Source: Kushneria avicenniae (GTDB taxonomy: Bacteria > Pseudomonadota > Gammaproteobacteria > Pseudomonadales > Halomonadaceae). Taken from it: 64,000 nucleotides of DNA. The translations under genes were made by a program, and so were the position numbers. The stretch lies in assembly GCF_900112585.1 (NCBI RefSeq), contig NZ_FOLY01000003.1, positions 124,001 through 188,000 of the forward strand, given 5' to 3'. The notes under the pieces are model-generated. The model was not told the DNA's origin and did not search any database. It saw only the letters and a program-made list of their open reading frames with translations. Of this stretch, positions 9,324-18,144 are shown one piece after another (position 1 is the stretch's first letter; each line of letters begins with the position of its first letter).

Positions 9324-9337
9324 TGGGAACGTTCCCA
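9324..9337. promoter_or_regulatory. Perfect 14-bp palindrome TGGGAACGTTCCCA, LacI-family operator-like
   Basis: A perfect 14 bp inverted repeat with a central CG. This is the general form of operators bound by LacI/GalR-family sugar regulators. It lies in the 86 bp between the small subunit stop and the preferred cytochrome start. No LacI-family regulator gene is visible in the window. Confidence 0.45.
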
Positions 9338-9354
9338 TCCTTGAGCTGACCACA

Positions 9355-10080
9355 TCAGCCACGCTCCCCGGAAAGACTTACCGGCCCCAGCGGATAGTCA
9401 CGATCGTATTGATCGACCCATTCGCGGAAACTGGCGCGCGCCCCTGTAAAACCAAGCAGTTTCCAACCCACCATATGGCGGTTGCCGCCGTAGATCGGAT
9501 CGGCCAGGAACCCCTCTTTGGTGTTTTGCAGAAGAAACGAGAAAAAGGTTTTGCTGGGCAGGTCCTGTACACCCAGTCGGGCGAAATCGGGCGTGCCCTT
9601 TTCAAGCGCCCTCAATACCGTTTCCTGATCGTCCCGGGACAGCGCCGTAAAGTCACGATCAAAGCGCTGGCGGCAATAATCGTTGGTGGCGCGAATACCC
9701 AATCGATAAATATCCGCCGGGGTATGCGGCAGTTGGTACCCAAGCGCTTCATCGGCATCGACATGGAAGGGGCCTTCCATGTACCAGTCATCGGCACGGC
9801 CGTAGCTGCCTGCCAGTTCCTTGTCGATAAATACCGGTACATGCGCTTCCAGCGCGCCGGGGCCATGCTCATCACGCGGGATCAGGCGATCAGTGGCGGC
9901 CAGAATGAACTGCCACTGCGAATCTTCAAAAAACATCGGCTGATAATCGCTCAGCGCCGGTACACCACTGTCGGCATACGCATTAAACGCCACGCTGCTA
10001 CCTATACTGACGGCCGGTATCGTCAGCAGAGACCGGCGCATGAAATCGCGCCGTTTCATATTGTCAGGTTCATTTGTCAT
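9355..10080 (-). CDS. Gluconate 2-dehydrogenase subunit 3 family protein, Tat-exported
   Basis: The 241-residue small (gamma) subunit of the membrane dehydrogenase. It begins with a twin-arginine signal, KRRDFMRRSLL followed by a hydrophobic stretch and AYA, so it should be exported folded and likely carries the FAD subunit with it. The mature part contains the family-typical segments SQWQFILAATDRLIP near the start and DPIYGGNRHMVGWK near the end. It is the first gene of a three-gene minus-strand operon (small subunit, cytochrome c, FAD subunit), the order found in gluconate and sorbitol dehydrogenase loci. Its role is structural and maturational rather than catalytic, by analogy with the family. 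Confidence 0.88.
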   Translation of the reverse strand: MTNEPDNMKRRDFMRRSLLTIPAVSIGSSVAFNAYADSGVPALSDYQPMFFEDSQWQFILAATDRLIPRDEHGPGALEAHVPVFIDKELAGSYGRADDWYMEGPFHVDADEALGYQLPHTPADIYRLGIRATNDYCRQRFDRDFTALSRDDQETVLRALEKGTPDFARLGVQDLPSKTFFSFLLQNTKEGFLADPIYGGNRHMVGWKLLGFTGARASFREWVDQYDRDYPLGPVSLSGERG

Positions 10081-10447
10081 CGGTCTTCCTCATTATTCTT
10101 TCCATGACCCATCAACGGCCAGGGCTTTGCCAATGCCCATGATACAGAAAACCTAAATGTAGCTTAACGACAGAAAACCATCTTTTTCTGTCAAACCGGG
10201 CATCGAAGACAACATCGACGACCCCCGCTCTCCTTTCGGCGCCTTTCCCTTCTCGCTTTTCCCTTCTCGCCTTTCTCTTCTCGCCTTTCTCTTCTCGCCT
10301 TTCCCTTCTTAAAGTGGCGAAGTTGCCTGGTCGATAACTTCCCTACCGGACGCAGTCATTGCGTCCCCGGACGGCAGCCGTAACGGCTCGAGCCGTTTCC
10401 ACGACCGGCCGCTACAGCCATCCATGCCGAAGGAGATGCGCTTGAAC
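10081..10447. other. Intergenic region between divergent gluconate dehydrogenase operon and a secreted-protein gene
   Basis: About 360 bp without a credible gene. It should hold both divergent promoters. An AT-rich stretch around 10150-10195 is the likeliest promoter zone for the minus-strand operon. The notable content is the pyrimidine-rich tandem repeat at 10249-10310. Confidence 0.6.
10249..10310. repeat. 14-bp pyrimidine-rich tandem repeat, about 4.5 copies
   Basis: The core CTTCTCGC recurs at 10249, 10263, 10277 and 10291, exactly 14 bp apart, with a partial fifth copy at 10305. The unit is close to CTTCTCGCCTTTCY, and the tract is almost pure pyrimidine on the plus strand. It lies about 140 bp upstream of the small secreted protein gene. 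Copy number could vary by slippage. Confidence 0.85.
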
Positions 10448-10792
10448 ATGAAAGCCGTACTGGCAGGCACCCTCCTGCTGAGCAGTTCATTCAACGCCGT
10501 CGCTGCAGGCTATATCAGTGATGAGTTCAACACGCCCGGCAGTCAGGCCGTCGCGATTTATACCTGCGCGGTCACCGGCACTGAAAAGGGATTCGAGCCC
10601 GAGGCGTTTGATATCCTGCGATCGGCCTTCCAGCAGAGAGGCGCCAACATGAAAAGTCGCCAGGCGGCGAACCTGAAGGCGGATGCCTACCGCTGGTATG
10701 AAAGCGAGCAGGGCCACTTCGACTTCGAAAGCTACTGGCACAGCCAGTGTGCGCTGGTGTTTGACCGTATGGCGCGGGCCCTCAACGCCTGA
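10448..10792 (+). CDS. Small secreted protein of unknown function
   Basis: I do not recognise this family. The protein begins MKAVLAGTLLLSSSFNAVAA, a clear Sec signal peptide with cleavage after AVAA. The mature part is about 95 residues with two cysteines (YTCAVT and SQCALV) that could form a disulfide in the periplasm. Four in-frame starts exist (ATG 10424, ATG 10436, TTG 10442, ATG 10448). AAGGAG lies at 10430-10435, 6 nt before the TTG and 12 nt before the last ATG, so the TTG at 10442 is a real alternative. Composition and codon use look coding. The neighbouring genes give no hint of function. Confidence 0.65.
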   Translation: MKAVLAGTLLLSSSFNAVAAGYISDEFNTPGSQAVAIYTCAVTGTEKGFEPEAFDILRSAFQQRGANMKSRQAANLKADAYRWYESEQGHFDFESYWHSQCALVFDRMARALNA

Positions 10793-10822
10793 CACCGACA
10801 GGTATCAGGCCGCAGCGCCGCG

Positions 10823-12331
10823 TCATTGAACGCCCCGCCCCATCATGCGGTCGAGCTGGCGATAGCCGATCGCCTCCATCAGGGCACTCTTCTCCACTCT
10901 GCCCTCACCGTTCAGGTCCGCGATGGTCCGCGCCACCTTGAGCACCCGGTGATAGGCCCGTGCGGAGAGATTCAGCCGTGCCAGCACGCCGGAAAGCCAG
11001 CTGCGTTCGTCTTCCCCCAGTGCGCAGGCGGCTTCCAGTTCGCTGGTGGAAAGATGGGCGTTGAGCCCACCACGGGCGTACTGAATCTTCCGAGCGGCCA
11101 TCACGCGCTCGCGCACGATGTCGGAGCTTTCCCCCTGCGTGTTGGCGGTGAGCTGATCGGCGGGCAGCGCGGGGACTTCGATCTGCAGATCGATGCGGTC
11201 GAGCAGCGGGCCGGAAAGCCGTGCCTGGTAGCGCTGGATCTGATTGGGGGTACAGCTGCACTGCTGGCGCGGATCGCCCAGATGGCCGCAGGGACACGGA
11301 TTCATGGCAGCCACGAGTTGAAACCGCGCCGGGTACTCGCGCTGATGGCTGGCGCGGGCGATATGGACGCGACCGGACTCCAGCGGCTCGCGCATGGCTT
11401 CCAGCACCTTGCGATCAAACTCCGGCAGCTCATCAAGAAAGAGCACGCCCTGGTGCGCCAGCGAGATTTCCCCCGGCCGAGGGCGAGAGCCGCCGCCTAC
11501 CAGCGCCGCGGGGCTGGCGCCGTGATGCGGAGCGCGAAACGGCCGCTGCCCCCAGCGCTCGAGAATATCAAGCCCGCAGACCGAGCGAATCGCTGCCACT
11601 TCCAGACACTCGCTTTCGGTCAGCGGCGGCAGAATCCCGGCCAGCCGACTCGCCAGCATGGTCTTGCCGGTACCGGGCGGGCCGGCAAAGAGCAGATTAT
11701 GACCACCGGCTGCCGCGACCTCCAGCGCTCGACGCGCCTGATGCTGACCGCGAACATCGCAAAGATCCGCCGCCGCAAGGGTCGCGGCCGGCGGTTCGGT
11801 CAGCTGGTGCGGGGCAATGCGCCGCTCCCCGGTGAGATGGGCCACCACCTCCAGCAGATTGGAAACCGGCAGGACCTCCAGATTGCCGGCCAGTGCCGCT
11901 TCATCGGCATTGGCCGCCGGCAGCAACAGCTGACGCCCGGCATCGGTCACTGCCAGCGCAGCCGGCAGCACGCCAGTGACGGCCCGCAACTGACCGTCGA
12001 GGGCCAGCTCGCCCAGACATTCCAGATTACCGATCGCCTCCTGCGGGATCTGCCCGGAGGCGACCAGAATGCCGAGCGCGATCGGCAGGTCAAAACGCCC
12101 GCCCTCCTTGGGCAGATCGGCCGGCGCAAGATTGAGCGTGATGCGCTTGGCAGGAAACTCGAAGCCGGCATTGATCAGGGCACTGCGCACCCGCTCGCGG
12201 CTCTCCTTCACCGCCGCCTCGGGCAGCCCCACAATCGCCAGACCCGGCAGCCCGTTGGAGAGATGCACCTCGACCACGACTTCAGGGGCCGCCAGCCCGA
12301 CGCTGGCTCGGGTGGGGATGATCGCAAGCAT
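10823..12331 (-). CDS. comM: ComM/YifB family Mg-chelatase-like AAA+ ATPase
   Basis: A 502-residue AAA+ helicase. In naturally competent bacteria ComM promotes branch migration during integration of transforming DNA. It has an N-terminal Lon-protease-like fold (VEVHLSNGLPGLAIVGLPE), a Walker A motif GPPGTGKT near residues 217-224, Walker B LFLDELPEF, the conserved cysteine cluster MNPCPCGHLGDP, and a C-terminal Mg-chelatase domain. GGAG lies 6 nt before the ATG. In pseudomonads comM sits near ubiK/yqiC and the glnK-amtB pair. Here ubiK is about 7 kb away, with dld, a metal transporter and a phosphoesterase between them. No other competence genes are in the window. Confidence 0.93.
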   Translation of the reverse strand: MLAIIPTRASVGLAAPEVVVEVHLSNGLPGLAIVGLPEAAVKESRERVRSALINAGFEFPAKRITLNLAPADLPKEGGRFDLPIALGILVASGQIPQEAIGNLECLGELALDGQLRAVTGVLPAALAVTDAGRQLLLPAANADEAALAGNLEVLPVSNLLEVVAHLTGERRIAPHQLTEPPAATLAAADLCDVRGQHQARRALEVAAAGGHNLLFAGPPGTGKTMLASRLAGILPPLTESECLEVAAIRSVCGLDILERWGQRPFRAPHHGASPAALVGGGSRPRPGEISLAHQGVLFLDELPEFDRKVLEAMREPLESGRVHIARASHQREYPARFQLVAAMNPCPCGHLGDPRQQCSCTPNQIQRYQARLSGPLLDRIDLQIEVPALPADQLTANTQGESSDIVRERVMAARKIQYARGGLNAHLSTSELEAACALGEDERSWLSGVLARLNLSARAYHRVLKVARTIADLNGEGRVEKSALMEAIGYRQLDRMMGRGVQ

Positions 12332-12434
12332 TCAGGACTCCAGACAGGATGATCGGCACGCCGCCTCCCGCAGCGTGCATTAGACATCCCTTTAGCATCG
12401 GCTGTAACAGGCGCGACTTTAATCGCAGCGACGC

Positions 12435-14216
12435 TCAGGGCGACGAGCTGGTCTCTGTTGTCTCATGTTCGCCCCAGTGACGCTGCTTGCTGGTCTGACC
12501 GATACCGGGGTTAAAGCAGTTGCACGGATCAAGCTGCTGATAGAACGCTCGCAGGGCTGGTTTGGCGTGATAGAGATGCCCCACGTTGTGCTCGGCCGGA
12601 TACTCGGCGCCGCGGGCGTCCAGCAGTGCCCACATGCGATGCTCGAGCGCCAGGCAGTCGGTACCTTTTCTGACGATGTAGTCCTGATGCATCACGTGAC
12701 AGAAAAAGTGGCCGTAGTAGAGCTTGTGGATCATCGGGGCGTCGACGTCATCGGGCAGGACTTCGAGCCAGTCGCGCTCGTTGCGCTTCAACGCCACATC
12801 GAGTGCGACGATGTCCTCGACCTCATTATCGTGAATGATGCGATAGCGCCCGGCAGCACCGGCCGCGGCAAAACGGTGCAGAAAGGCCTTTTTGCCCTCC
12901 TCATCACTGCATTCGAAATAGTCCCCCGCCCGCGAGGCGAAGTGCGCATCAAGCAGTGCACGGGTGCGCTCGATATTCTCTTCACCGACCTTGAGCAGTA
13001 GATGGTGCTCAAAGCGGTCACGGTAGTCATTCATGCGCGCGGGCAGGTGATCGGGGAACAGCCGGCCAAGCTTTTGCATGACACGGTCGGTGACATGGTC
13101 CGGCAGAAAGGGCAGCCGATTGCAGACATCATCAATGCGGTTCTTGCGATCCCATAGCGCCGGCAGCCGATGCGTGCCCAGCCTCAAAATGGTGAGAAAG
13201 GTGTCCTTGCCGTAGCGTTTGGCGATGTCATAGGCATCGCGATGCATGTACTCCCCGGCAATCGGCAGCGTGTCGAAATCGGAGAGAATCCGGCGGCGCA
13301 GCTCGGTCAGCTCTACGGGGTCGTTGGTGCCGATGTAGAACACCTTCGGATTTTTCTCCTGCTCGAAGGTGTCCAGCCGCAGGGCGAACACCATCAGTCG
13401 ACCGGCCGAGCCAGAGGCTTCATGCAGGCGGCGCGGGTCGGCATTGAAGCGTGCAGGCGTGTCGGCCTCGATATCACGCACATGCTGGTGGTAGTCCGGG
13501 TCAGAGGCAACCGCCTCGCCCTGGTCGATATCGGTATCCTGATAGTCACCGCGCTGCAGCCGCTCGAGAATGGTGTCGGGATCGTCACCGAGCCGTACGC
13601 CCAGGTGGTTGACCAGTTCAAGTTCGCCGGCCTCGTTCATGCGCGCATAGAGCGACATTTCGGTATAGGCCGGGCCGCGCTTGATCAGCGAGCCACCGGA
13701 ATTGTTGCACACGCCGCCAAATACCGAGGCACCGATACACGACGAGCCGATCACCGAGTGCGGCTCGCGCCCCATCGGGGCCAGCGTCTTTTCAAGCTGA
13801 TCCAGCGTGGCGCCGGGCAGACAGATCACCTGACGGCCCTCGTCAATGGGCTGAATGATGTTCATGCGCAGCGTGCTGACAATCACGATCTCGCGGTCGT
13901 AGTCGTCACCATCCGGCGTGGAGCCACCGGTCAAACCGGTATTGGCCGCCTGGGTGATCACGATTCGATCGGTTTCCATGCAGGCCTTCAGTACCTGCCA
14001 CTGCTCGACCAGTGTGCCCGGGCGCACCACGGCCAGCACGCGGCCGCTGCCAAAGCGGAAACCGGTGCGATAGCGCCGGGTACTGACCTCATCGCTGAGC
14101 ACGAAATCCTGCCCCGCAATCGATTCCAGCGCCGTGATGAACCGTTCGCGCTCGGCGGTATCGGCGGGCTGTCCTTTCAGCATGGATGGATCAAGGGTCT
14201 GGCGATCGGTCGTCAT
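12435..14216 (-). CDS. dld: Quinone-dependent D-lactate dehydrogenase
   Basis: Oxidises D-lactate to pyruvate at the inner face of the cytoplasmic membrane and reduces quinone. At 593 residues it matches E. coli Dld (571). The N-terminal FAD-binding domain contains TQAANTGLTGGSTPDG, and SVIGSSCIGASVFGGVCNNSGGS is the family hallmark (read in two parts around residues 155-175). The C-terminal membrane-binding domain contains HNVGHLYHAKP and ends with DPCNCFNPGIGQTSK. No permease gene for lactate is adjacent. It is a stand-alone minus-strand gene between comM and the divergent metal transporter operon. Confidence 0.93.
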   Translation of the reverse strand: MTTDRQTLDPSMLKGQPADTAERERFITALESIAGQDFVLSDEVSTRRYRTGFRFGSGRVLAVVRPGTLVEQWQVLKACMETDRIVITQAANTGLTGGSTPDGDDYDREIVIVSTLRMNIIQPIDEGRQVICLPGATLDQLEKTLAPMGREPHSVIGSSCIGASVFGGVCNNSGGSLIKRGPAYTEMSLYARMNEAGELELVNHLGVRLGDDPDTILERLQRGDYQDTDIDQGEAVASDPDYHQHVRDIEADTPARFNADPRRLHEASGSAGRLMVFALRLDTFEQEKNPKVFYIGTNDPVELTELRRRILSDFDTLPIAGEYMHRDAYDIAKRYGKDTFLTILRLGTHRLPALWDRKNRIDDVCNRLPFLPDHVTDRVMQKLGRLFPDHLPARMNDYRDRFEHHLLLKVGEENIERTRALLDAHFASRAGDYFECSDEEGKKAFLHRFAAAGAAGRYRIIHDNEVEDIVALDVALKRNERDWLEVLPDDVDAPMIHKLYYGHFFCHVMHQDYIVRKGTDCLALEHRMWALLDARGAEYPAEHNVGHLYHAKPALRAFYQQLDPCNCFNPGIGQTSKQRHWGEHETTETSSSP

Positions 14217-14448
14217 TGAAGTCTCCGCAACATCGCCGCGAAACGGCCATTGGCCACCTCACGGGTCTGAACCATCGGTATCTTTCCAGCAGGTCGGCAC
14301 TACATAAGGACATCATTGTGAAACCGATATTACGTCATTGCCAGTGGCAAATGCCTGACGATGACGCTGGCTCAGCGGGACAGGGACGCCTTCAAGGGCC
14401 TGCAAAAAACCGGTACCAGCGTCGCTGAGGCGGATCTGAAGGGCTGGC

Positions 14449-14477
14449 TTCACATCCAATTATCCCGATGTTATAAA
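14449..14477 (+). promoter_or_regulatory. Sigma-70-like promoter for the sitABCD-type operon
   Basis: TTCACA (14449-14454) and TATAAA (14472-14477) are separated by exactly 17 bp, matching the sigma-70 pattern. Transcription would begin near 14484, about 55 bp before the sitA-type start codon. Confidence 0.55.
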
Positions 14478-14496
14478 AAGAACCCTTGGGAACATA

Positions 14497-14514
14497 TTTA
14501 AACCATGGTTAAAA
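14497..14514. promoter_or_regulatory. Imperfect 18-bp palindrome in the leader of the metal transporter operon
   Basis: TTTAAACCATGGTTAAAA is an inverted repeat with one mismatched pair, centred between 14505 and 14506. It lies just downstream of the predicted transcription start and upstream of the ribosome binding site. A manganese- or iron-responsive repressor of the MntR/DtxR or Fur type would be expected to act here. It does not match the canonical Fur box. Confidence 0.45.
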
Positions 14515-14539
14515 AAAGCAGGAAAAGGGGGAATATCTC

Positions 14540-15475
14540 ATGATCAAGTCAAGCGTCTGGCGTAGCGCCCTTGTTGCGATCGCCGGGGCTGTTGCCGGCA
14601 CAATGATGCTGGCAACACCCGCAATGGCCGAGGAAAAATTCAAGGCCGTCACGACCTTTACAGTCATCGCCGACATGGCGCAGAACGTCGCTGGCGATGC
14701 GGCGACGGTCGAGTCGATCACAAGGCCGGGCGCCGAGATCCATGACTACTCGCCAACGCCGGGTGACATCATGCGCGCCCAGGGCGCTGATCTGATTATC
14801 TGGAACGGGCTCAATCTGGAGCGATGGTTCGAGAGATTTTTCCAGCATCTGAATGACGTCCCCAGCGTCGTCGCCTCCGATGGCGTTGATCCGATCAGCA
14901 TTACGGATGGCCCCTACGATGGCAAACCCAACCCGCATGCATGGATGTCGCCCTCAAGCGCGCTGATTTACGTCGATAATATTCGCGATGCCTTCATCGA
15001 ATACGATCCGGACAACGCAGATACCTATCGCGCCAATGCTGCCGCTTATAAAGAGAAAATCGAGGCGGCCATCGCCCCGATCCGTGAGAGCCTGTCGCAA
15101 ATCCCCGAAGATCGACGCTGGCTGGTCTCAAGCGAAGGCGCTTTCTCTTATCTGGCACGCGACTTTGGTCTGCAGGAACTCTATCTCTGGCCGATCAATG
15201 CTGATCAGCAAGGCACACCGCAGCAGGTGCGCCACGTGGTCGATGAGGTCCGCGAACACGACATCCCGGCGGTCTTCAGCGAGAGCACCATCTCTGCCAA
15301 ACCAGCACAGCAGGTCGCCCGTGAGACAGGCGCCCACTACGGCGGCGTACTTTATGTCGACTCGTTGAGCGCCGCTGATGGCCCTGTACCGACGTATATC
15401 GACCTGCTACAAGTGACTTCAGGAACCATCGCTGACGGACTGACCGAGGGATTGACAGGAGAACAAGCGCAATGA
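14540..15475 (+). CDS. sitA: Metal ABC transporter substrate-binding protein (Mn/Fe, SitA/YfeA type)
   Basis: A periplasmic cluster A-I binding protein that captures a divalent metal for the permease. It has a signal peptide (about 30 residues, ending PAMA). The four expected metal ligands can be placed: H68 (EIHDYSP), H in NPHAWMSP, E in FSESTI and D in YVDSLS. His-His-Glu-Asp is the manganese/iron pattern. A histidine-rich zinc loop like that of ZnuA is absent. At 311 residues it has family-typical length. It is the first gene of a four-gene operon in which every junction overlaps by ATGA. The name sitA is by family resemblance, and the transported metal is inferred. Confidence 0.88.
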   Translation: MIKSSVWRSALVAIAGAVAGTMMLATPAMAEEKFKAVTTFTVIADMAQNVAGDAATVESITRPGAEIHDYSPTPGDIMRAQGADLIIWNGLNLERWFERFFQHLNDVPSVVASDGVDPISITDGPYDGKPNPHAWMSPSSALIYVDNIRDAFIEYDPDNADTYRANAAAYKEKIEAAIAPIRESLSQIPEDRRWLVSSEGAFSYLARDFGLQELYLWPINADQQGTPQQVRHVVDEVREHDIPAVFSESTISAKPAQQVARETGAHYGGVLYVDSLSAADGPVPTYIDLLQVTSGTIADGLTEGLTGEQAQ

Positions 15476-16392
15476 GCGCAGCCGACTCTCAAGCATGCTC
15501 CAACGTTGTACCCACCGCCGCCCGGAACCCGGGCGGCGGTATTGCCGTCGAAAGCGCCACAGTGACCTATCGCAACGGCCATACCGCGCTGCGCGACGCC
15601 AGTTTCGAGACGCCGGCCGGCACCATCACCGCGCTGGTGGGCGTCAATGGCTCGGGCAAGTCGACGCTATTCAAGGCAATCATGGGGTTTGTCCGACTCG
15701 CCAAAGGCGAGATCAGAGTGCTCGAGATGTCGGTCAATGCCGCACTGAAGCGTAACCTCATCGCCTATGTGCCGCAGTCCGAGGAGGTCGACTGGCAGTT
15801 TCCGGTGCTGGTCGAGGACGTGGTGATGATGGGACGTTATGGCCACATGGGCATGCTCAGAATCCCGAAGCAAGCCGATCGAGAAGCGGTCGAGACAGCG
15901 CTGGCACGGGTCAACATGAGCGAGTTCAGAAAGCGCCAGATCGGCGAACTCTCGGGCGGCCAGCGCAAGCGTGTCTTTCTGGCGCGGGCGCTTGCTCAGG
16001 ATAGCCGCGTGATCCTGCTCGACGAGCCGTTCACGGGCGTCGACGTCAAGACCGAAGATCAGATCATCCAGCTCTTGCGCGAGCTTCGTGAAGAGGGGCG
16101 CGTGATGCTGGTCTCCACCCACAATCTCGGCTCGGTACCGGAGTTCTGTGACCGCACGGTTCTGATCAAGGGTACCGTGCTCGCTTATGGACCGACCGAG
16201 GAGACCTTTACCCAGAAGAATCTGGAGCAGACCTTCGGCGGCGTTCTGCGTCACTTCATGCTCGAACATGATGCCGATGACAATAGGACGCGCAATCCGG
16301 TCGGCGTGTTTACCGACGACGAACGCGCGCTGGTACTGCAAAACGGCATCGCCGCGAAATGTCGAAGCAGGCCAGGGGATAGTCGGAAATGA
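15472..16392 (+). CDS. sitB: Metal ABC transporter ATP-binding protein
   Basis: The cytoplasmic ATPase that powers manganese/iron uptake. Walker A is GVNGSGKST, the signature is LSGGQRKRV, Walker B is VILLDEPF and the H-loop is STHN. The start ATG overlaps the binding-protein stop by 4 nt. The first 25 or so residues form a variable Ala/Arg-rich leader before the ABC fold starts at [14 protein letters not shown]-terminal extension of about 50 residues follows [10 protein letters not shown], the segment conserved in SitB/YfeB-type ATPases. It is 306 residues long. Confidence 0.9.
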   Translation: MSAADSQACSNVVPTAARNPGGGIAVESATVTYRNGHTALRDASFETPAGTITALVGVNGSGKSTLFKAIMGFVRLAKGEIRVLEMSVNAALKRNLIAYVPQSEEVDWQFPVLVEDVVMMGRYGHMGMLRIPKQADREAVETALARVNMSEFRKRQIGELSGGQRKRVFLARALAQDSRVILLDEPFTGVDVKTEDQIIQLLRELREEGRVMLVSTHNLGSVPEFCDRTVLIKGTVLAYGPTEETFTQKNLEQTFGGVLRHFMLEHDADDNRTRNPVGVFTDDERALVLQNGIAAKCRSRPGDSRK

Positions 16393-17264
16393 TCGTTCTG
16401 CTTGAGCCGTTCACCTATGGCTATATGCGCAATGCCATGTGGGTATCAGCGCTCGTTGGCTGCGTGTGCGCCTTTCTCTCCTGCTATCTGATGCTCAAGG
16501 GCTGGTCGCTGATCGGCGATGCGCTCTCGCATTCGATTGTGCCGGGCGTCGCCGGCGCCTACATGATCGGCCTGCCTTTCTCGCTGGGCGCCTTTTTTGC
16601 CGGCGGACTCGCCTCGGCTGCGATGCTCTTTCTCAATCAGCGCAGCAAACTGAAAGAGGATGTCATCATCGGCCTGATTTTCACCAGCTTCTTCGGGCTC
16701 GGGCTTTTCATGGTATCGCTGTCACCGGCATCGGTAAGCATCCAGTCCATCGTGCTGGGCAACGTGCTGGCCATCACGCCGAGCGATACGCTACAGCTCG
16801 CGCTCATTGGCACTGTGTCGCTGGCGGTCCTGCTGGTGAAATGGAAGGATCTACTGGTGGTCTTTTTCGACGAAAATCATGCCCGCTCGATCGGACTCAA
16901 TCCGGGCGCGCTGAAAATCGTCTTCTTCACCCTGCTCTCGGCCTCGACCGTCGCCGCCCTTCAGACCGTCGGTGCCTTTCTGGTGATCTGCATGGTCGTG
17001 ACCCCCGGCGCGACCGCCTATCTGCTCTCCGATCGTTTTGCGAGAGTGCTGATCATCGCCGTGGTCATCGGCACCCTGACCAGTTTCTTCGGTGCCTACA
17101 TCAGCTATTTTCTTGATGGCGCCACCGGCGGCATCATCGTGGTGCTGCAGACACTGATTTTTTTGATCACCTTCCTGTTCGCCCCCAAACACGGCATGCT
17201 GGCAGCGCGCCGGAAGGCCTCACGGGCACTTGGCGCGCCGGCTGAACAGGAGGTGACGTCATGA
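16389..17264 (+). CDS. sitC: Metal ABC transporter permease (SitC/YfeC type)
   Basis: A 291-residue inner-membrane permease of the ABC-3 family with 7-9 hydrophobic segments. Near the N-terminus it has the conserved [20 protein letters not shown] block, and [12 protein letters not shown], which contacts the ATPase, lies mid-protein. A late [11 protein letters not shown] segment is also typical. The ATG overlaps the ATPase stop (ATGA). It is paired with a second, paralogous permease directly downstream, so the membrane channel is probably a heterodimer as in Sit/Yfe systems. The C-terminus is a short basic cytoplasmic tail. Confidence 0.9.
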   Translation: MIVLLEPFTYGYMRNAMWVSALVGCVCAFLSCYLMLKGWSLIGDALSHSIVPGVAGAYMIGLPFSLGAFFAGGLASAAMLFLNQRSKLKEDVIIGLIFTSFFGLGLFMVSLSPASVSIQSIVLGNVLAITPSDTLQLALIGTVSLAVLLVKWKDLLVVFFDENHARSIGLNPGALKIVFFTLLSASTVAALQTVGAFLVICMVVTPGATAYLLSDRFARVLIIAVVIGTLTSFFGAYISYFLDGATGGIIVVLQTLIFLITFLFAPKHGMLAARRKASRALGAPAEQEVTS

Positions 17265-18115
17265 GCCTCGGTCAGTGGCTGATCGCCCCTTTCCAGTTCG
17301 ATTTCATGGTCAACGCCATGATCATCGCCGTACTGGTCGCCATTCCCATGGCGCTGCTTTCCTGCTTTCTGGTGCTCAAGGGCTGGGCGCTGATGGGAGA
17401 TGCCATTTCGCATGCCGTCTTTCCTGGCGTCGTCATCTCCTACATCGCAGGCATTCCCCTTGCCATCGGCGCTTTCGCCGCTGGCATGTTCTGCGCTGTG
17501 GCGACCGGATTTCTCAAGGAGAACAGTCGCATCAAGCAGGACACGGTGATGGGGATCGTCTACTCGGGCATGTTCGGGCTGGGGCTGGTGCTCTACATCG
17601 AGATCCAGTCCAATGTGCATCTCGATCACATCCTGTTCGGCAATATTCTCGGCGTGGGCACACGGGATATTCTGGAGTCCGCCCTGATCGCACTGGTGAC
17701 AGCAAGCGTGATCGGCCTCAAGTGGAAGGACTTTCTGCTCCACGCCTTTGACCCGACCCAGGCGCGTGCGGTCGGCCTGCGTACCGGCTGGCTGCATTAT
17801 GGCCTGCTCTGTCTGATTTCGCTGACCATTGTCGGCGCACTCAAGGCCGCCGGAATCATCCTCGCCATCGCCCTTCTGATCGCCCCCGGTGCCGTCGCCT
17901 TTCTGCTGACACGGCGCTTTAGTGTCATGCTCGTCGTCGCGGTGGCAATGTCTGCCGTGATTGCCTTTCTCGGTGTCTATGCGTCATTTTTCATCGATAG
18001 CGCCTCCGCTCCGACCATCGTATTGCTCTACACCCTCGTGTTCATCGTCGCCTTCGTATACAACACGCGCCGCACGGCCCGACACGAGGCCGGCCATGAA
18101 TCCTCCGCTTCGTGA
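17261..18115 (+). CDS. sitD: Metal ABC transporter permease (SitD/YfeD type)
   Basis: The second 284-residue ABC-3 permease, paralogous to its upstream neighbour: both carry LSCFLVLKGWALMGDAISHA-like N-terminal blocks. GLRTGWLHYGLL corresponds to the ATPase-contact loop and LLIAPGAVAFLL to the late membrane motif. Its start overlaps the sitC stop by 4 nt, completing a tightly coupled four-gene operon. Together with SitC it should form the inner-membrane pore for Mn(II) or Fe(II). No regulator gene (mntR or fur) is adjacent. Confidence 0.9.
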   Translation: MSLGQWLIAPFQFDFMVNAMIIAVLVAIPMALLSCFLVLKGWALMGDAISHAVFPGVVISYIAGIPLAIGAFAAGMFCAVATGFLKENSRIKQDTVMGIVYSGMFGLGLVLYIEIQSNVHLDHILFGNILGVGTRDILESALIALVTASVIGLKWKDFLLHAFDPTQARAVGLRTGWLHYGLLCLISLTIVGALKAAGIILAIALLIAPGAVAFLLTRRFSVMLVVAVAMSAVIAFLGVYASFFIDSASAPTIVLLYTLVFIVAFVYNTRRTARHEAGHESSAS

Positions 18116-18123
18116 GGCCGGTA

Positions 18124-18144
18124 CCTGACCGCCTGCCGGTCAGG
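18124..18144. terminator. Hairpin between convergent sitD and metallophosphoesterase genes
   Basis: Eight-base-pair stem (18124-18131 with 18137-18144) and CCTGC loop. It overlaps the last codons of the minus-strand gene and lacks a clear T run, so its role as a terminator is only probable. Confidence 0.4.

Larger units (their letters stand above)
14217..14539. other. Divergent intergenic region, dld to sitABCD-type operon
   Basis: This 323 bp stretch separates two divergent units. The right-hand 95 bp is AT-rich and carries the promoter and palindrome listed separately. The left part shows nothing recognisable beyond the leader of dld. Confidence 0.6.
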
